64,000 bases of DNA from Acidipropionibacterium acidipropionici (GCF_001441165.1 NZ_CP013126.1:3253551-3317550); one strand, 5' to 3'. Numbered from the stretch's first letter, positions 1 through 8,064 are shown. The notes: generated by a model not told the origin, from the sequence alone. A program made the numbers and translations.

Positions 1-1621
1 CCTCATGGCCGATCACCTCCCAGGCCCTGTCCTGGGCGTCGGTGACTCTGGTGTCGAACTCGGAGCGCAGCCCGTCGAGCACGTCGACGTCGATGGCGAT
101 CCCGGCTCTCTCCATGGCCACCAGGGAGGTCTGGACGGGCACCTCCAGGCGGTGGAGCAGCTCGAGTTCGCCGTGCGTCTTGAGCTCGGCCTCCATGACC
201 GTGGCCAGCCTGGCGATCGCCACGGCGCGCGCCATGGACTCGGCCGCACCGGCCGAGCCGTCCTCGTCGAAGTCGAGCATCGCCTGGTCGGACTCGTCGG
301 AAGGCGCTGTCAGCTCCGCATCGAGATGCAGACCGACCAGCTCGTCGAGAGGGTAGGACCGGCGGTCGGGACGCAGCAGGTAGGCGGCCAGTTCCGTGTC
401 GCAGGTCAGCCCTGAGATCTCCCAGCCGCGGGCGGCGAGCGCCTCGATCGGGCCTTTTGCCGAGTGCATGGCCTTGTCGGCGTCGGAATCTGCGAGCCAG
501 CCGGCCAGCGATCCGTCGTCGGCGGCGGCCAGCTCGGCCGGGTCGAACCAGAGGGCGGAGCCGTCCTCGGCGCCCAGCGCGACGCCGGTCGCCTCTCCGG
601 TGCCGGCGGTCCAGGTCCCGGTGACGTCGATGCCGAGTCGGGATCGGCCGTGCTCCTGCAGCCAGGCCTCCAGTTCGCCCTCGACGAGGGTGTGGCCGTC
701 AACCTGGATGGTCGTCGCCTCAACGGGCTCCTCGTCGGCGGCCTCCAGGGCCTGGACACGATCCCACAGACCACGGAACTCCAGGGCCTCGAAGAGGGTC
801 CTGGTGCCCTCCCGGTGCCACGGTCGCTGTTCCAGGTCGTCGACGGTGGCGTCGAGGTCGAGGTCTCGCACCAGGGCGTTGAGCCGGCGGTTGCGTTTCA
901 CGTCGTCGAGGTGGTCGCGGAAGGACTGCCCCGCCTTCCCCTTGACCGAGTCGGCCTGGCGGATGAGATTCTCCAGCCCGTCGTGGGCGGCCAGCCACTT
1001 GGCCGCCGTCTTCGGACCGACGCCGGGCACCCCGGGCAGGTTGTCCGCGCTCTCCCCCACCAGGGCCGCGAGTTCCGGATAGCGGTCGGGGCGCACCAGG
1101 TACTTCTCCTCCACCGCGTCGGGGGTCAGACGCAGCAGGTCGGAGACCCCCTTGCGGGGATAGAGCAGGGTGACGTCGGCGTCGACCAGCTGTATCGCGT
1201 CCCGGTCCCCGGAGACGACGAGGGTGCGCATTCCCTGGCGGGTGGCGCGGGTCGCCATGGTGGCGAGGATGTCGTCCGCCTCGTAGTCGGGCTTCTCGAG
1301 GTGGGCGATGTTGAGGGCGTCCAGCACCTCCTTGATGAGGTCGATCTGGCCCGGGAACTCCGGCGGGATCGCCGCCCGGCCCCCCTTGTAGTCGGAGTAC
1401 TGCTCGGTGCGGAAGGTGCCGCCGGCCAGGTCGAAGGCGACCGCGACGTGGCTGGGCTGCTCATCGCGGATCAGGTTGACCAGCATCGAGACGAATCCGT
1501 AGACGGCGTTGGTGTGCTGGCCGGTGCTGGTGGTGAAGTTCTCCACGGGCAGGGCGAAGAACGCCCGGAAGGCCATCGAGTGACCGTCGAGAATCAACAG
1601 GGTCGGCCGGGAATCGCTCAT
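1..1621 (-). CDS. polA: DNA polymerase I, N-terminal 540 residues (cut by window edge)
   Basis: Reads from ATG at 1621 leftwards and is still open at base 1, so only the N-terminal part is present. Residues 1 to about 300 form the 5'-3' exonuclease (FEN-like) domain: the metal site carries D12, EADD (114-117), SGDRD (137-141) and the H3TH segment GVPGVGPKTA (197-206). The remainder matches the position of the 3'-5' exonuclease-like domain and the start of the polymerase domain. By family role it removes RNA primers and fills gaps in replication and excision repair. The start is supported by a TAGAGT box exactly 7 nt upstream and no Shine-Dalgarno, typical of a leaderless mRNA. Whether the proofreading site is active cannot be judged from this fragment. 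Confidence 0.95.
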   Translation of the reverse strand, partial: MSDSRPTLLILDGHSMAFRAFFALPVENFTTSTGQHTNAVYGFVSMLVNLIRDEQPSHVAVAFDLAGGTFRTEQYSDYKGGRAAIPPEFPGQIDLIKEVLDALNIAHLEKPDYEADDILATMATRATRQGMRTLVVSGDRDAIQLVDADVTLLYPRKGVSDLLRLTPDAVEEKYLVRPDRYPELAALVGESADNLPGVPGVGPKTAAKWLAAHDGLENLIRQADSVKGKAGQSFRDHLDDVKRNRRLNALVRDLDLDATVDDLEQRPWHREGTRTLFEALEFRGLWDRVQALEAADEEPVEATTIQVDGHTLVEGELEAWLQEHGRSRLGIDVTGTWTAGTGEATGVALGAEDGSALWFDPAELAAADDGSLAGWLADSDADKAMHSAKGPIEALAARGWEISGLTCDTELAAYLLRPDRRSYPLDELVGLHLDAELTAPSDESDQAMLDFDEDGSAGAAESMARAVAIARLATVMEAELKTHGELELLHRLEVPVQTSLVAMERAGIAIDVDVLDGLRSEFDTRVTDAQDRAWEVIGHE

Positions 1622-1628
1622 GGGTCAG

Positions 1629-1634
1629 ACTCTA
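1629..1634 (-). promoter_or_regulatory. -10 box of leaderless polA transcript
   Basis: TAGAGT on the minus strand, 7 nt before the polA ATG. The same box and spacing recur before pyk, aroG, idsA and an ABC gene in this window, which strengthens this otherwise weak call. Confidence 0.5.
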
Positions 1635-1714
1635 GCGGCCGCCCCCGACACCAAGGCCGCTCAATGGCCCGCGACGCAGATCCCGACCGGACGAATGCCC
1701 CCGCCAGGGGGTTC

Positions 1715-1733
1715 AAGGGGGGTTGCCCCCCTT
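1715..1733 (-). terminator. G6/C6 hairpin directly downstream of cobF
   Basis: Arms AAGGGGGG and CCCCCCTT with a 3-nt loop, 8 perfect base pairs, beginning 9 nt after the cobF stop on the minus strand. There is no U-tract. The flanks (GAACCCC after the stem) match the hairpin at 60723-60742, so this is one copy of a dispersed 3'-end hairpin as well as a likely terminator. Confidence 0.55.
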
Positions 1734-1741
1734 CCTACAAC

Positions 1742-2500
1742 TCAGCGCCGCCTCAGCAGGTAGGTGTCGAAGATCCAGCCCTTGCGGTGGGCGGCCTCGG
1801 CCCGCACGCGCAGGATCTCCTCGCGCACGCTCTCCAGATCACCGCTGATGAGGATCTCGTCACCCGTGCCCAGGTAGGCCCCCCAGTAGATGTCCAGCCC
1901 GGTGGGGTCGATGTGGGCGAAGGTCTGGTGCCCGTCGAGCATCGCCACGACGTCGTCGGTGCCATCCGGCATCCCGGAGGCCAGGAGGCGGGCGGGTTCG
2001 ATGACGAAGGCGCGCCCCTGCCTGTTGAGGGGAATCTGATGGGCGGCGGCCAGTGCCAGCACGCTGCTGATCCCCGGGATCACCTGGATCCTGATGTCGC
2101 GGGAGCAGACGGCCACCAGCTCCTTGACGATGGCCAGGGTGCTCTCGTACAGGGAGGGGTCCCCCCAGACCAGGAATCCGCCGACCTGGCCCTCGCCGAG
2201 TTCGGAGGCCACGGCGTCCGACCACTGCTGGAGGCGCTGGGCCCGCCAGGTGCGCACCGCCGCGGGGTAGTCGGGGGTGCTGCGCCACGGCCTGGGCGGG
2301 TCGTGGAGCTCCACGGTGCGCAGCGGCGTGGAGCGGTGCTCGGAGACGATCTGACGGCGCACCTCGACGAATTCGTCGAGGTCCTTCTCCTTGATCACCA
2401 CGAAGAGCACGTCCAGTTCGCCGATGGCCCGCGCCGCCGCGACGGTCACCCACTCGGGATTCCCGGCACCGATGCCGATGAGCTTCAACTCGCTGGTCAT
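1742..2500 (-). CDS. cobF: Precorrin-6A synthase (deacetylating)-like SAM methyltransferase
   Basis: 252 residues, the usual length for CobF. The N-terminus (MTSELKLIGIGAGNPEWVT) carries the glycine-rich loop of the tetrapyrrole (corrin/porphyrin) methylase fold; a second conserved block lies near GDPSLYES and the SAM-site motif is IQVIPGISSVLALAA. In the aerobic cobalamin route CobF methylates C-1 of precorrin-5 and releases acetate. ATG 2500 is preceded by GGGAAGGA at suitable distance, better than the longer reading that starts inside the tandem repeat at 2513-2542. No other cobalamin gene is in the window, so the enzyme is isolated here. Identity as a corrin methylase is firm; the exact substrate is less so. 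Confidence 0.82.
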   Translation of the reverse strand: MTSELKLIGIGAGNPEWVTVAAARAIGELDVLFVVIKEKDLDEFVEVRRQIVSEHRSTPLRTVELHDPPRPWRSTPDYPAAVRTWRAQRLQQWSDAVASELGEGQVGGFLVWGDPSLYESTLAIVKELVAVCSRDIRIQVIPGISSVLALAAAHQIPLNRQGRAFVIEPARLLASGMPDGTDDVVAMLDGHQTFAHIDPTGLDIYWGAYLGTGDEILISGDLESVREEILRVRAEAAHRKGWIFDTYLLRRR

Positions 2501-2512
2501 GCGCCCCGTCCT

Positions 2513-2542
2513 TCCCAGATCCGACCGTCCCAGATCCGACCG
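2513..2542. repeat. Two perfect 15-bp tandem units upstream of cobF
   Basis: The unit TCCCAGATCCGACCG occurs twice without spacer, in the 119-bp space between the divergent cobF and thioesterase starts. The period is a multiple of three, so it stays open if read as an N-terminal extension of cobF. Confidence 0.9.
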
Positions 2543-2619
2543 CAGGAATGCTAGCAATCCTCCGAGCGGCGCGCGGGTCCGGTTGTGCCCCGGCCCTCCA
2601 CCGGTGGGAAGCTGGCCCT

Positions 2620-3060
2620 ATGGGTTACGCAACTTCAGACGGCGTGGTTCTTCCGGAATGGCTTCAGGGCCTGGTCAGCCCCCTGGATGACAAATTGGGG
2701 GTGGAGATCCACGAGCTGACGGCCACCAGCTGTGTGATCACGGCTCCGCTGCGGGGCAACACCCAGCCGACGGGTCTGTGGCACGGCGGCGCGTCGGGAG
2801 TACTGGTGGAGACCGCAGGATCGCTGGCGGCGATGTGCCACGCGCGCCAGATGGGCATGGGCGCGGTGGGCACCGAGCTGAACGTGTCCCATCTGAGGGC
2901 GCCGCACGGCGACCGAATGATCGCGATCGCGACGGCAGTCCATCTGGGGCGGCACACGACCACCCACTCGGTGGAGATCCGCGACGATCACCACCGCCTC
3001 TGCGCGATGGGCCGGGTCAGCTGTCAGGTGGTCTCCCTTGACCACGCCGACCAGCGCTGA
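2620..3060 (+). CDS. Hotdog-fold thioesterase (PaaI/MenI-like)
   Basis: 146 residues. A single hotdog domain covers nearly the whole chain; the helix segment GLWHGGASGVLVETAGSLAA (residues about 52-71) matches the PaaI/YdiI/MenI family, in which the H-G and E positions bind and hydrolyse an acyl-CoA thioester. Candidate substrates are 1,4-dihydroxy-2-naphthoyl-CoA (menaquinone synthesis) or aryl-CoA; the sequence alone does not decide. It is transcribed alone, divergent from cobF and convergent with the ANTAR regulator. An in-frame ATG lies at 2548, but the reading from 2620 gives the normal family N-terminus. Confidence 0.8.
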   Translation: MGYATSDGVVLPEWLQGLVSPLDDKLGVEIHELTATSCVITAPLRGNTQPTGLWHGGASGVLVETAGSLAAMCHARQMGMGAVGTELNVSHLRAPHGDRMIAIATAVHLGRHTTTHSVEIRDDHHRLCAMGRVSCQVVSLDHADQR

Positions 3061-3081
3061 CCTCCTGCCGGGAGCCCGGAA

Positions 3082-3768
3082 TCAGCGCTTCGAGCGGTCC
3101 CGGCCCCCGTCGTGGGCGATGACGCCCTGAGCGACCTCGCGCATCGACTTCCGCAGATCCATCGCGGTCTTCTGGATCCACCGGAAGGCCTCGGGCTCGG
3201 TCAGGCCGAGGGAGGTCTGGAGGATCCCCTTCGCCTGGTCGACGACCTTGCGGGACTCGAGCCTCTCCTCGAGATCGCTCACCTCGTCCTCGACGGCCCG
3301 GATCTCGGCGAACCTGGCCATCGCGATCTCGATCGCCGGCACGACGTCGGAGGCGTCGAAGGGCTTGACCACATAGGCCATCGCCCCGGCCTCGCGGGCC
3401 CGCTCGATGAGATCGCGCTGGCTGAACGCGGTGAGCATGACGACCGCGCAGATGCGGTCCTCAGCGATCTTGTCGGCCGCCGTGATGCCGTCCATCTTGG
3501 GCATCTTGACGTCCATGACGACCAGGTCCGGCTCGAGCTCGGTGGCCAGCGCAACGGCCTCCTCGCCGTCCCCGGCCTGCCCGACGACCTCATAGCCCTG
3601 CTCCTCGAGCAGCTCCACCAGGTCGAGACGGATCAGCGCCTCATCCTCAGCGACGACCACCCTGGGGCGGTCACCTGATTCACCTGCCGAGCCATTCCCG
3701 GTTGCAGATCGGTCGGAATTCACTGTGTTACCCACGGCGGTGCTTCCTTGCATCTCTGACGCTGACAA
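3082..3768 (-). CDS. pdtaR: ANTAR-domain response regulator (PdtaR-like)
   Basis: 228 residues from TTG 3768, or 223 from ATG 3753. Residues 36-150 are a receiver domain with acidic pair E41/D42, phospho-acceptor D86 in VVMDVKMPKMDG, T113 and K135 in VVKPF. A coiled segment follows (EVSDLEERLESRK), then a C-terminal ANTAR RNA-binding domain (about 165-220, with the A-x-G-x-L...A core around DQAKGILQTSLGLTEPEA). Family members act as antiterminators that bind paired hexaloop hairpins once phosphorylated; in mycobacteria PdtaR pairs with kinase PdtaS. No histidine kinase is adjacent. The first 30 residues are low-complexity and divergent, which makes the start uncertain; TTG 3768 follows GAGGGG closely and a TAGGAT box. 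Confidence 0.88.
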   Translation of the reverse strand: MSASEMQGSTAVGNTVNSDRSATGNGSAGESGDRPRVVVAEDEALIRLDLVELLEEQGYEVVGQAGDGEEAVALATELEPDLVVMDVKMPKMDGITAADKIAEDRICAVVMLTAFSQRDLIERAREAGAMAYVVKPFDASDVVPAIEIAMARFAEIRAVEDEVSDLEERLESRKVVDQAKGILQTSLGLTEPEAFRWIQKTAMDLRKSMREVAQGVIAHDGGRDRSKR

Positions 3769-3777
3769 TTTCCCCTC

Positions 3778-3783
3778 ATCCTA
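3778..3783 (-). promoter_or_regulatory. Candidate -10 box for the ANTAR regulator
   Basis: TAGGAT on the minus strand 9 nt before TTG 3768. This favours a near-leaderless mRNA. No clear -35 was seen. Confidence 0.35.
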
Positions 3784-4057
3784 CAGTGAATGACGGACCC
3801 CACGCACAATCTGGGACGTGCGCGCGGCTCGGCACCACTGTGTCATCTTGACTGTTCACACCGGCGGGTCCGATCCGACGGGCCGACCCGGTGTTGCCCG
3901 CATCGGTCCTCGTCACGACCGTCCCCCCGGTCCTGCTCAACAGGGGAATCATCGCAGATGTTCCCCCTGTCGCCCACATGGCCCCGTCTGGCGGACACCT
4001 TGATCTGCCCGCCGGCCGCGGAAACGCGGCCAGCCGGAGGGGCCCTTTCACCCCGTA
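3784..4057. other. Gene-free stretch with a GAAA-capped hairpin
   Basis: No convincing coding frame. At 4014-4031 a 7-bp perfect stem (GGCCGCG/CGCGGCC) is capped by a GAAA tetraloop. No U-tract follows, so it is not an ordinary terminator. Nothing else is recognised. Confidence 0.4.
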
Positions 4058-4087
4058 CTGACTCCACCGGCCGTTTTGTGCCACAAT
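4058..4087 (+). promoter_or_regulatory. Promoter of tRNA-Leu
   Basis: -35-like CTGACT (4058-4063), 18-bp spacer, -10-like CACAAT (4082-4087), ending 10 nt before the mature tRNA 5' end. Position fits; neither box is perfect. Confidence 0.45.
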
Positions 4088-4097
4088 GGCCGCTGCG

Positions 4098-4180
4098 GCC
4101 CGAGTGGCGGAATGGTAGACGCGGCGCACTCAAAATGCGCTGTCCTCGAGGGCGTAGGGGTTCGACTCCCCTCTCGGGCA
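4098..4180 (+). tRNA. tRNA-Leu(CAA)
   Basis: Acceptor arms GCCCGAG (4098-4104) and CTCGGGC (4173-4179) pair perfectly, with discriminator A at 4180. The anticodon stem is GCGCA/TGCGC around loop CTCAAAA, giving anticodon CAA (4131-4133), which reads UUG. The long variable arm and the T-loop TTCGACT are those of a class II leucine tRNA. CCA is not encoded (the genome reads ACCG), so it must be added by the CCA enzyme. Confidence 0.96.
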
Positions 4181-4202
4181 CCGCACAGGCGCCACACCAT
4201 GG

Positions 4203-4237
4203 CTCGGGGGCCGCGACCCAAGGTCGCGGCCCCCGAG
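4203..4237. terminator. Bidirectional terminator between tRNA-Leu and pyk
   Basis: 15-bp perfect stem (CTCGGGGGCCGCGAC with its complement) and 5-nt loop, lying between two convergent genes 23 nt after the tRNA and 37 nt after the pyk stop. It lacks a long U-run, as is common in actinobacteria. Confidence 0.85.
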
Positions 4238-4273
4238 TTCATGCGCGGCCCTGCGGGCTCCACGCAGAGTCTC

Positions 4274-5704
4274 TCAGCCCTCCTTGATGCGCAGCACCCG
4301 GAGATCGTTGGTCTTGCCGGGCACATCCATCGGGGATCCGGAGACCACCACGACGCGCTCGCCGACAGCGACCAGGTTGTTGTCGCGCAGGTAGCTGTTG
4401 ACCCACCCGTAGAGCTCCTCGGAGTTCTGGAACACGGGGGTCACGATGGCCTGGGCGCCCCAGGTCCAGGCCAGCGTCTTGGTGGTCGTCTCGTCGGGGG
4501 TGAAGACGAGCATCGGGGTCGAGGGACGCAGCCGCGACAGGCGGCGGGCGGTGTCGCCCGACTTGGTGAAGGACACCAGGTACTTGGCCTCGGCGCGCTC
4601 GGCCACCTCGGTGGCGGCCTTGGAGATGATGCCGCCGGTGGTGTGGGGGTCCCACGCGATCGGGGCGATCTTGTCGAGGCCGTGGGCCTCGGTGGACTCG
4701 ACGATCTTGGCCATGGTGCGCACGGTCTCGCCGGGGTAGGCGCCGACCGAGGTCTCGGCAGAGGTCATCACGCCGTCGGCGCCGTCCAGGATGGCGTTGG
4801 CCACGTCGGCGGCCTCGGCGCGGGTGGGGCGCGGGTTGTGGATCATCGACTCGAGCATCTGGGTCGCCACGATGACCGGCTTGGCCTGCAGGCGGGCCTT
4901 CTCGATGATGGTCTTCTGGATGAGGGGGACCTCCTCCAGCGGGCACTCGACCGCCATGTCGCCACGGGCGACCATCACGGCGTCGAAGTTGTCGATGATG
5001 GAGTCGAGGTTCTCGATGGCCTGCGGCTTCTCGAGCTTGGCGATGACGGGGACGCGACGGCCCTCCTCATCCATGATCTGGTGGACGCGCTCGATGTCGT
5101 CGCCGTGACGCACGAAGGACAGGGCGACGAGGTCGATGCCGACGCCCAGGGCCCAGCGCAGGTTCTCCTCGTCCTTCTCGGTCATGGCCGGGAGGGAGAC
5201 GGGGACGCCGGGGAGATTGATGCCCTTGTGGTCGGACACGGGGCCGGGGACGGTGCAGATGCAGTTCACGTCGGTGTCGGTGACCGACTCGACCTCGAGC
5301 TGGATGTTGCCGTCGTCGATGAGAATGGTGTCTCCGGCGTGACAGTCGCCGGGTAGGCCCTTGAAGGTGGTGGAGACGCGCTCCTGATTGCCGATGATGT
5401 CATCGGTGGTGATGGTGAACTTGTCGCCCTTCTTGAGGACGATCTTGCCGTTGGACTCGCCCTCGGCCTTGGCGAAGACCCCGGTACGGATCTTCGGCCC
5501 CTGAAGGTCGGCCAGGGCGGCCACATTGATTCCGAGTTCGGCGCTCACCGAACGCACCAGGTCGAGGCGCTTCTGGTGCTCCGGGTAGTCGCCATGGCTC
5601 ATGTTGAGGCGGGCGACATTCATGCCGGCCTCGATCAGTTCCTTGATTCCGTCGTGGCTCTCAACTGCGGGCCCGAGTGTATTCACAATCTTCGCTCTAC
5701 GCAC
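4274..5704 (-). CDS. pyk: Pyruvate kinase
   Basis: 476 residues, normal length. GTG 5704 gives the family N-terminus (M)RRAKIVNTLGPAV. Barrel motifs: LADLQGPKIRTG (66-74), IAKLEKPQA with catalytic K223, and MVARGDMAVE (244-253), which carries the metal ligands; the common form is VARGDLGVE, so the L-G to M-A change is mildly unusual. The C-terminal domain runs from about residue 350. It converts phosphoenolpyruvate and ADP to pyruvate and ATP at the end of glycolysis. A TAGAGT box sits 7 nt upstream of the GTG, so the mRNA is probably leaderless; no Shine-Dalgarno is seen. Confidence 0.97.
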   Translation of the reverse strand: MRRAKIVNTLGPAVESHDGIKELIEAGMNVARLNMSHGDYPEHQKRLDLVRSVSAELGINVAALADLQGPKIRTGVFAKAEGESNGKIVLKKGDKFTITTDDIIGNQERVSTTFKGLPGDCHAGDTILIDDGNIQLEVESVTDTDVNCICTVPGPVSDHKGINLPGVPVSLPAMTEKDEENLRWALGVGIDLVALSFVRHGDDIERVHQIMDEEGRRVPVIAKLEKPQAIENLDSIIDNFDAVMVARGDMAVECPLEEVPLIQKTIIEKARLQAKPVIVATQMLESMIHNPRPTRAEAADVANAILDGADGVMTSAETSVGAYPGETVRTMAKIVESTEAHGLDKIAPIAWDPHTTGGIISKAATEVAERAEAKYLVSFTKSGDTARRLSRLRPSTPMLVFTPDETTTKTLAWTWGAQAIVTPVFQNSEELYGWVNSYLRDNNLVAVGERVVVVSGSPMDVPGKTNDLRVLRIKEG

Positions 5705-5711
5705 GACTGCC

Positions 5712-5717
5712 ACTCTA
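5712..5717 (-). promoter_or_regulatory. -10 box of leaderless pyk
   Basis: TAGAGT, minus strand, exactly 7 nt before GTG 5704. Its identity and spacing equal those at polA. Confidence 0.5.
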
Positions 5718-5804
5718 TCGTGGCCGACCGCACGGACGGGAAGAGGTGTCCGGATGTCACCTTCTGTGCACCTGGAAGTCACCTCCCGTGCAAGAACGCC
5801 CGGA

Positions 5805-6752
5805 TCAGAGCAGCTCGGCGTCGTCGATCCGGTCGGGGGCCGAGGCGACGTCCAGGGCATGGCGAAGATCCGCGGGCAGGGGGCTGAGGAAGGTGACCCG
5901 TTCGCCGGTGGCCGGGTGGTCGAAGGACAACTGCCGGGCGTGCAGCCACTGCCGGTCCAGACCGAGTTCCCGGGCCATCACAGGGTCGCAGCCGTACAAC
6001 GGATCGCCGCAACAGGGGTGGCGCACCGCCGACATGTGGACCCGGATCTGGTGGGTGCGCCCGGTCTCCAGATGGATCCGCAGCAGGGTGGTGGAGCGGA
6101 ACGCCTCCACGGTCTCGTAGTGGGTCACCGAGTGGCGGCCGCCCTCGACGACGGCCATCTTCCAGTCGTGTCCGGGATGCCGGCCGATCGGGGCGTCGAC
6201 CGTCCCGTCGAAGGGGTCGGGGTGGCCCTGCACCAGGGCCAGGTAGATCTTGTCGACGGTGCGTTCGCGGAAGGCCCGCTTGAGAAGGGTGTAGGCCCGT
6301 TCGCTCTTGGCGACCACCATGAGTCCCGAGGTGCCGACGTCCAGCCTCTGGACGATGCCGCGACGCTCGGCGGCGCCGCTCGTCGAGATGGAGAATCCGG
6401 CGGCGGCCAGGTGCTCGACGACGCTGGGACCGTCCCATCCCAGCGACGGGTGGGCGGCCACACCGGCGGGCTTGTCGACGACGACGATGTCGGCGTCATC
6501 GTGGACGATGCCCATCCCCTCGACGAGCCGAGGGGTGACCGAGGCCTTCGGGGCGGGGTCGGACAGGTCGACCTCCAGCATCTGCCCCCGGGTCACCCGG
6601 GTCGAGGATCGGCGGACCGGCTCGCCCTGGAGGAGAACCTTCCCCTGGCCGACGAGATCGGAGATCCGGGACCGCGACACGCCGGTCATCCGCGCCGCCG
6701 CGGCGTCCACCCTGGATCCGTCCAGGCCGTCAGGGACCAGCAGGACGCTCAT
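5805..6752 (-). CDS. RluD-family 23S rRNA pseudouridine synthase
   Basis: 315 residues. An S4 RNA-binding domain occupies about residues 12-60 and the pseudouridine synthase domain about 85-290. The catalytic loop is [10 protein letters not shown] with catalytic D138. Most RluD-family members, as I recall also the mycobacterial Rv1540 protein, have H where this one has Q, just before R-L-D. Other conserved blocks are IYLALVQG and RTHQIRVHM. By family role it isomerises uridines in helix 69 or related sites of 23S rRNA. The start overlaps the lspA stop by 4 bp (ATGA), so translation is coupled in the order dksA-like, lspA, this gene. Confidence 0.93.
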   Translation of the reverse strand: MSVLLVPDGLDGSRVDAAAARMTGVSRSRISDLVGQGKVLLQGEPVRRSSTRVTRGQMLEVDLSDPAPKASVTPRLVEGMGIVHDDADIVVVDKPAGVAAHPSLGWDGPSVVEHLAAAGFSISTSGAAERRGIVQRLDVGTSGLMVVAKSERAYTLLKRAFRERTVDKIYLALVQGHPDPFDGTVDAPIGRHPGHDWKMAVVEGGRHSVTHYETVEAFRSTTLLRIHLETGRTHQIRVHMSAVRHPCCGDPLYGCDPVMARELGLDRQWLHARQLSFDHPATGERVTFLSPLPADLRHALDVASAPDRIDDAELL

Positions 6753-7357
6753 CGCGACCCCTCCCGGCCGTCGTCAGCCCCGCCGGATCCCTGTGGCCGC
6801 TTCCCGGAGGCCGAGTCGCCTCCGAAGAAGCTCATCGCGATGACGAGCACCGCGGTGGCGGTGATGAAGATGTCGGCGACGTTGAAGACCGCGAAGTGCG
6901 GCAGTGCGAAGAAGTCCACCACATGTCCCCGCAGCACCCCGGGGGCACGCAGGAGGCGGTCGGTGAGGTTGCCGCTGACGCCGGCCAGGAGCATCCCGCA
7001 GGCGACCAGTGACCACCGGTGCCTGGCCCGTGGCAGCACCACGACGGCCACCACCACCAGCGCGGCGGCCGCGAACAGGCTGATGACCACGGTGGCCCCC
7101 GAGCCCATCGAGAAGGCGGCCCCGGAGTTCCTGAGCAGCTGAAGGTGCAGCAGTCCACCCAGGTATCCGGGCGGATCCGCCGGGTCCAGACGGGTCACCG
7201 CCAGTGCCTTGGTGATCTGGTCGAGTGCCAGGCCCAGGACCGCCGTAGCGACGGCGGCCCAGCGCCAGGTCCGCAGCCGCGCACCGCTCAGCACGGACCC
7301 GTCGGTCGCCACCGCCCGGGCCCGCCCCTCACCGGCCGTGGTGGTCGCCGGGCTCAC
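6749..7357 (-). CDS. lspA: Lipoprotein signal peptidase (signal peptidase II)
   Basis: 202 residues from GTG 7357, which overlaps the upstream dksA-like stop as GTGA. A longer reading from 7390 would overlap that gene by 37 bp and is less likely. Four membrane segments (about 31-52, 70-88, 90-110, 115-135 plus 160-180) contain the catalytic aspartates D133 in SGNLTDRL and D162 in VFNVADIFI. It removes signal peptides from prolipoproteins after diacylglyceryl modification, in the cytoplasmic membrane; the lipoprotein at 54515 is a candidate client. The N-terminal 30 residues are an unconserved cytoplasmic extension. Confidence 0.94.
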   Translation of the reverse strand: MSPATTTAGEGRARAVATDGSVLSGARLRTWRWAAVATAVLGLALDQITKALAVTRLDPADPPGYLGGLLHLQLLRNSGAAFSMGSGATVVISLFAAAALVVVAVVVLPRARHRWSLVACGMLLAGVSGNLTDRLLRAPGVLRGHVVDFFALPHFAVFNVADIFITATAVLVIAMSFFGGDSASGKRPQGSGGADDGREGSR

Positions 7358-7788
7358 CGGCGCTCTTCGCGCTGCTTGCAGGCGACGCACATGGTGGCTC
7401 GGGGGAAGGCCTGGAGGCGCGCCTTGCCGATCGGCCTGCCGCAGTTCTCGCAGGTGCCGTAGGTGCCCTCCTCGATCAGTTTCAGCGCCAGCCTCGACTG
7501 GTCGTAGACCAGCTGGGCGTTGCGGGTCAGGGAGATCTCCTGGTCCCGCTCGAACTGCGAGGAGCCGACGTCGGCGGGGTCCTTGCCGGCGCCGTCGGAT
7601 CCCTCGGTCATGAGGTCGGCCAGATTCGTCTGCGCCTTGGCCAGGTTGGCCCCCATCCGTTCGACGTCGGCACGCAGGGTGGTGACGACCTCTGTGACCT
7701 CCTCGGCCGTCCAGGGCTCATCGCCCTCGCGGACGGGAAGTGCGGCCGCCAGATCAGCGACCCGGGACTCGGCATCCTGCTGCGACAT
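7354..7788 (-). CDS. DksA/TraR-type zinc-finger protein
   Basis: 144 residues. A helical N-terminal half is followed by a C4 zinc finger with C113/C116 (TCENCG) and C134/C137 (CVACK). The family binds the RNA polymerase secondary channel (DksA) or is of unknown role in many actinobacteria. The acidic coiled-coil tip of Escherichia coli DksA (DxxDxA) is not evident, so ppGpp-linked activity should not be assumed. First gene of a coupled run with lspA and the pseudouridine synthase. Confidence 0.85.
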   Translation of the reverse strand: MSQQDAESRVADLAAALPVREGDEPWTAEEVTEVVTTLRADVERMGANLAKAQTNLADLMTEGSDGAGKDPADVGSSQFERDQEISLTRNAQLVYDQSRLALKLIEEGTYGTCENCGRPIGKARLQAFPRATMCVACKQREERR

Positions 7789-8028
7789 GTCCTCGTATCT
7801 CCATCTTCAATGACGTAACGGGACCGGCCCGCGCCCCTGGGGCCCGGTGGTCCCGCCGGAATGGGACGACCACGGTGTCGGGGGTCATGGGATCCAGGGG
7901 CCGTGGCCGGGTCCGCACCGCTGCTCGACGCGGACTGTCCGCAGACAATACACCCGGCTCAACACCCGGCTCACGCAGATGGCCGCCCCGAGATGCCGGC
8001 CGGCCTCCCGACGGCATCCCGGGCGCGC
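7789..8028. other. Gene-free stretch upstream of the dksA-like gene
   Basis: Contains the 5' region of the dksA-like gene (GGAG about 10 nt before its ATG). I see no further gene or clear motif before the terminator at 8029. Confidence 0.4.
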
Positions 8029-8064
8029 ACGAGCCCCCTCCGAGGATCCTCGGAGGGGGCTCGT
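8029..8064 (-). terminator. Terminator of wag31
   Basis: A 36-nt perfect palindrome (ACGAGCCCCCTCCGAGGA and its complement), starting about 40 nt after the wag31 stop on the minus strand. Very stable stem with minimal loop. Confidence 0.85.

Noticed and set aside
2513-2542. Tandem repeat as a CRISPR or integration site
   Set aside because: Only two units with no spacers and no cas or integrase gene nearby.
464-2554. 696-codon plus-strand frame over polA and cobF
   Set aside because: Antisense shadow of two recognised minus-strand genes; no recognisable motif.
3769-4097. Small coding genes between the ANTAR regulator and tRNA-Leu
   Set aside because: Frames of 60-165 codons exist, but none has a ribosome site, recognisable motif or codon bias distinct from shadows.
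4098-4180. Integrated element at tRNA-Leu
   Set aside because: The tRNA is intact and followed at once by a terminator and pyk; no duplicated 3' end or integrase was seen.
4076-5356. 426-codon frame starting at the tRNA
   Set aside because: Runs through the tRNA and terminator and antisense to pyk.
6749-7390. Longer lspA start at 7390
   Set aside because: It would overlap the dksA-like gene by 37 bp; GTG 7357 gives a 4-bp GTGA overlap and the normal family length.
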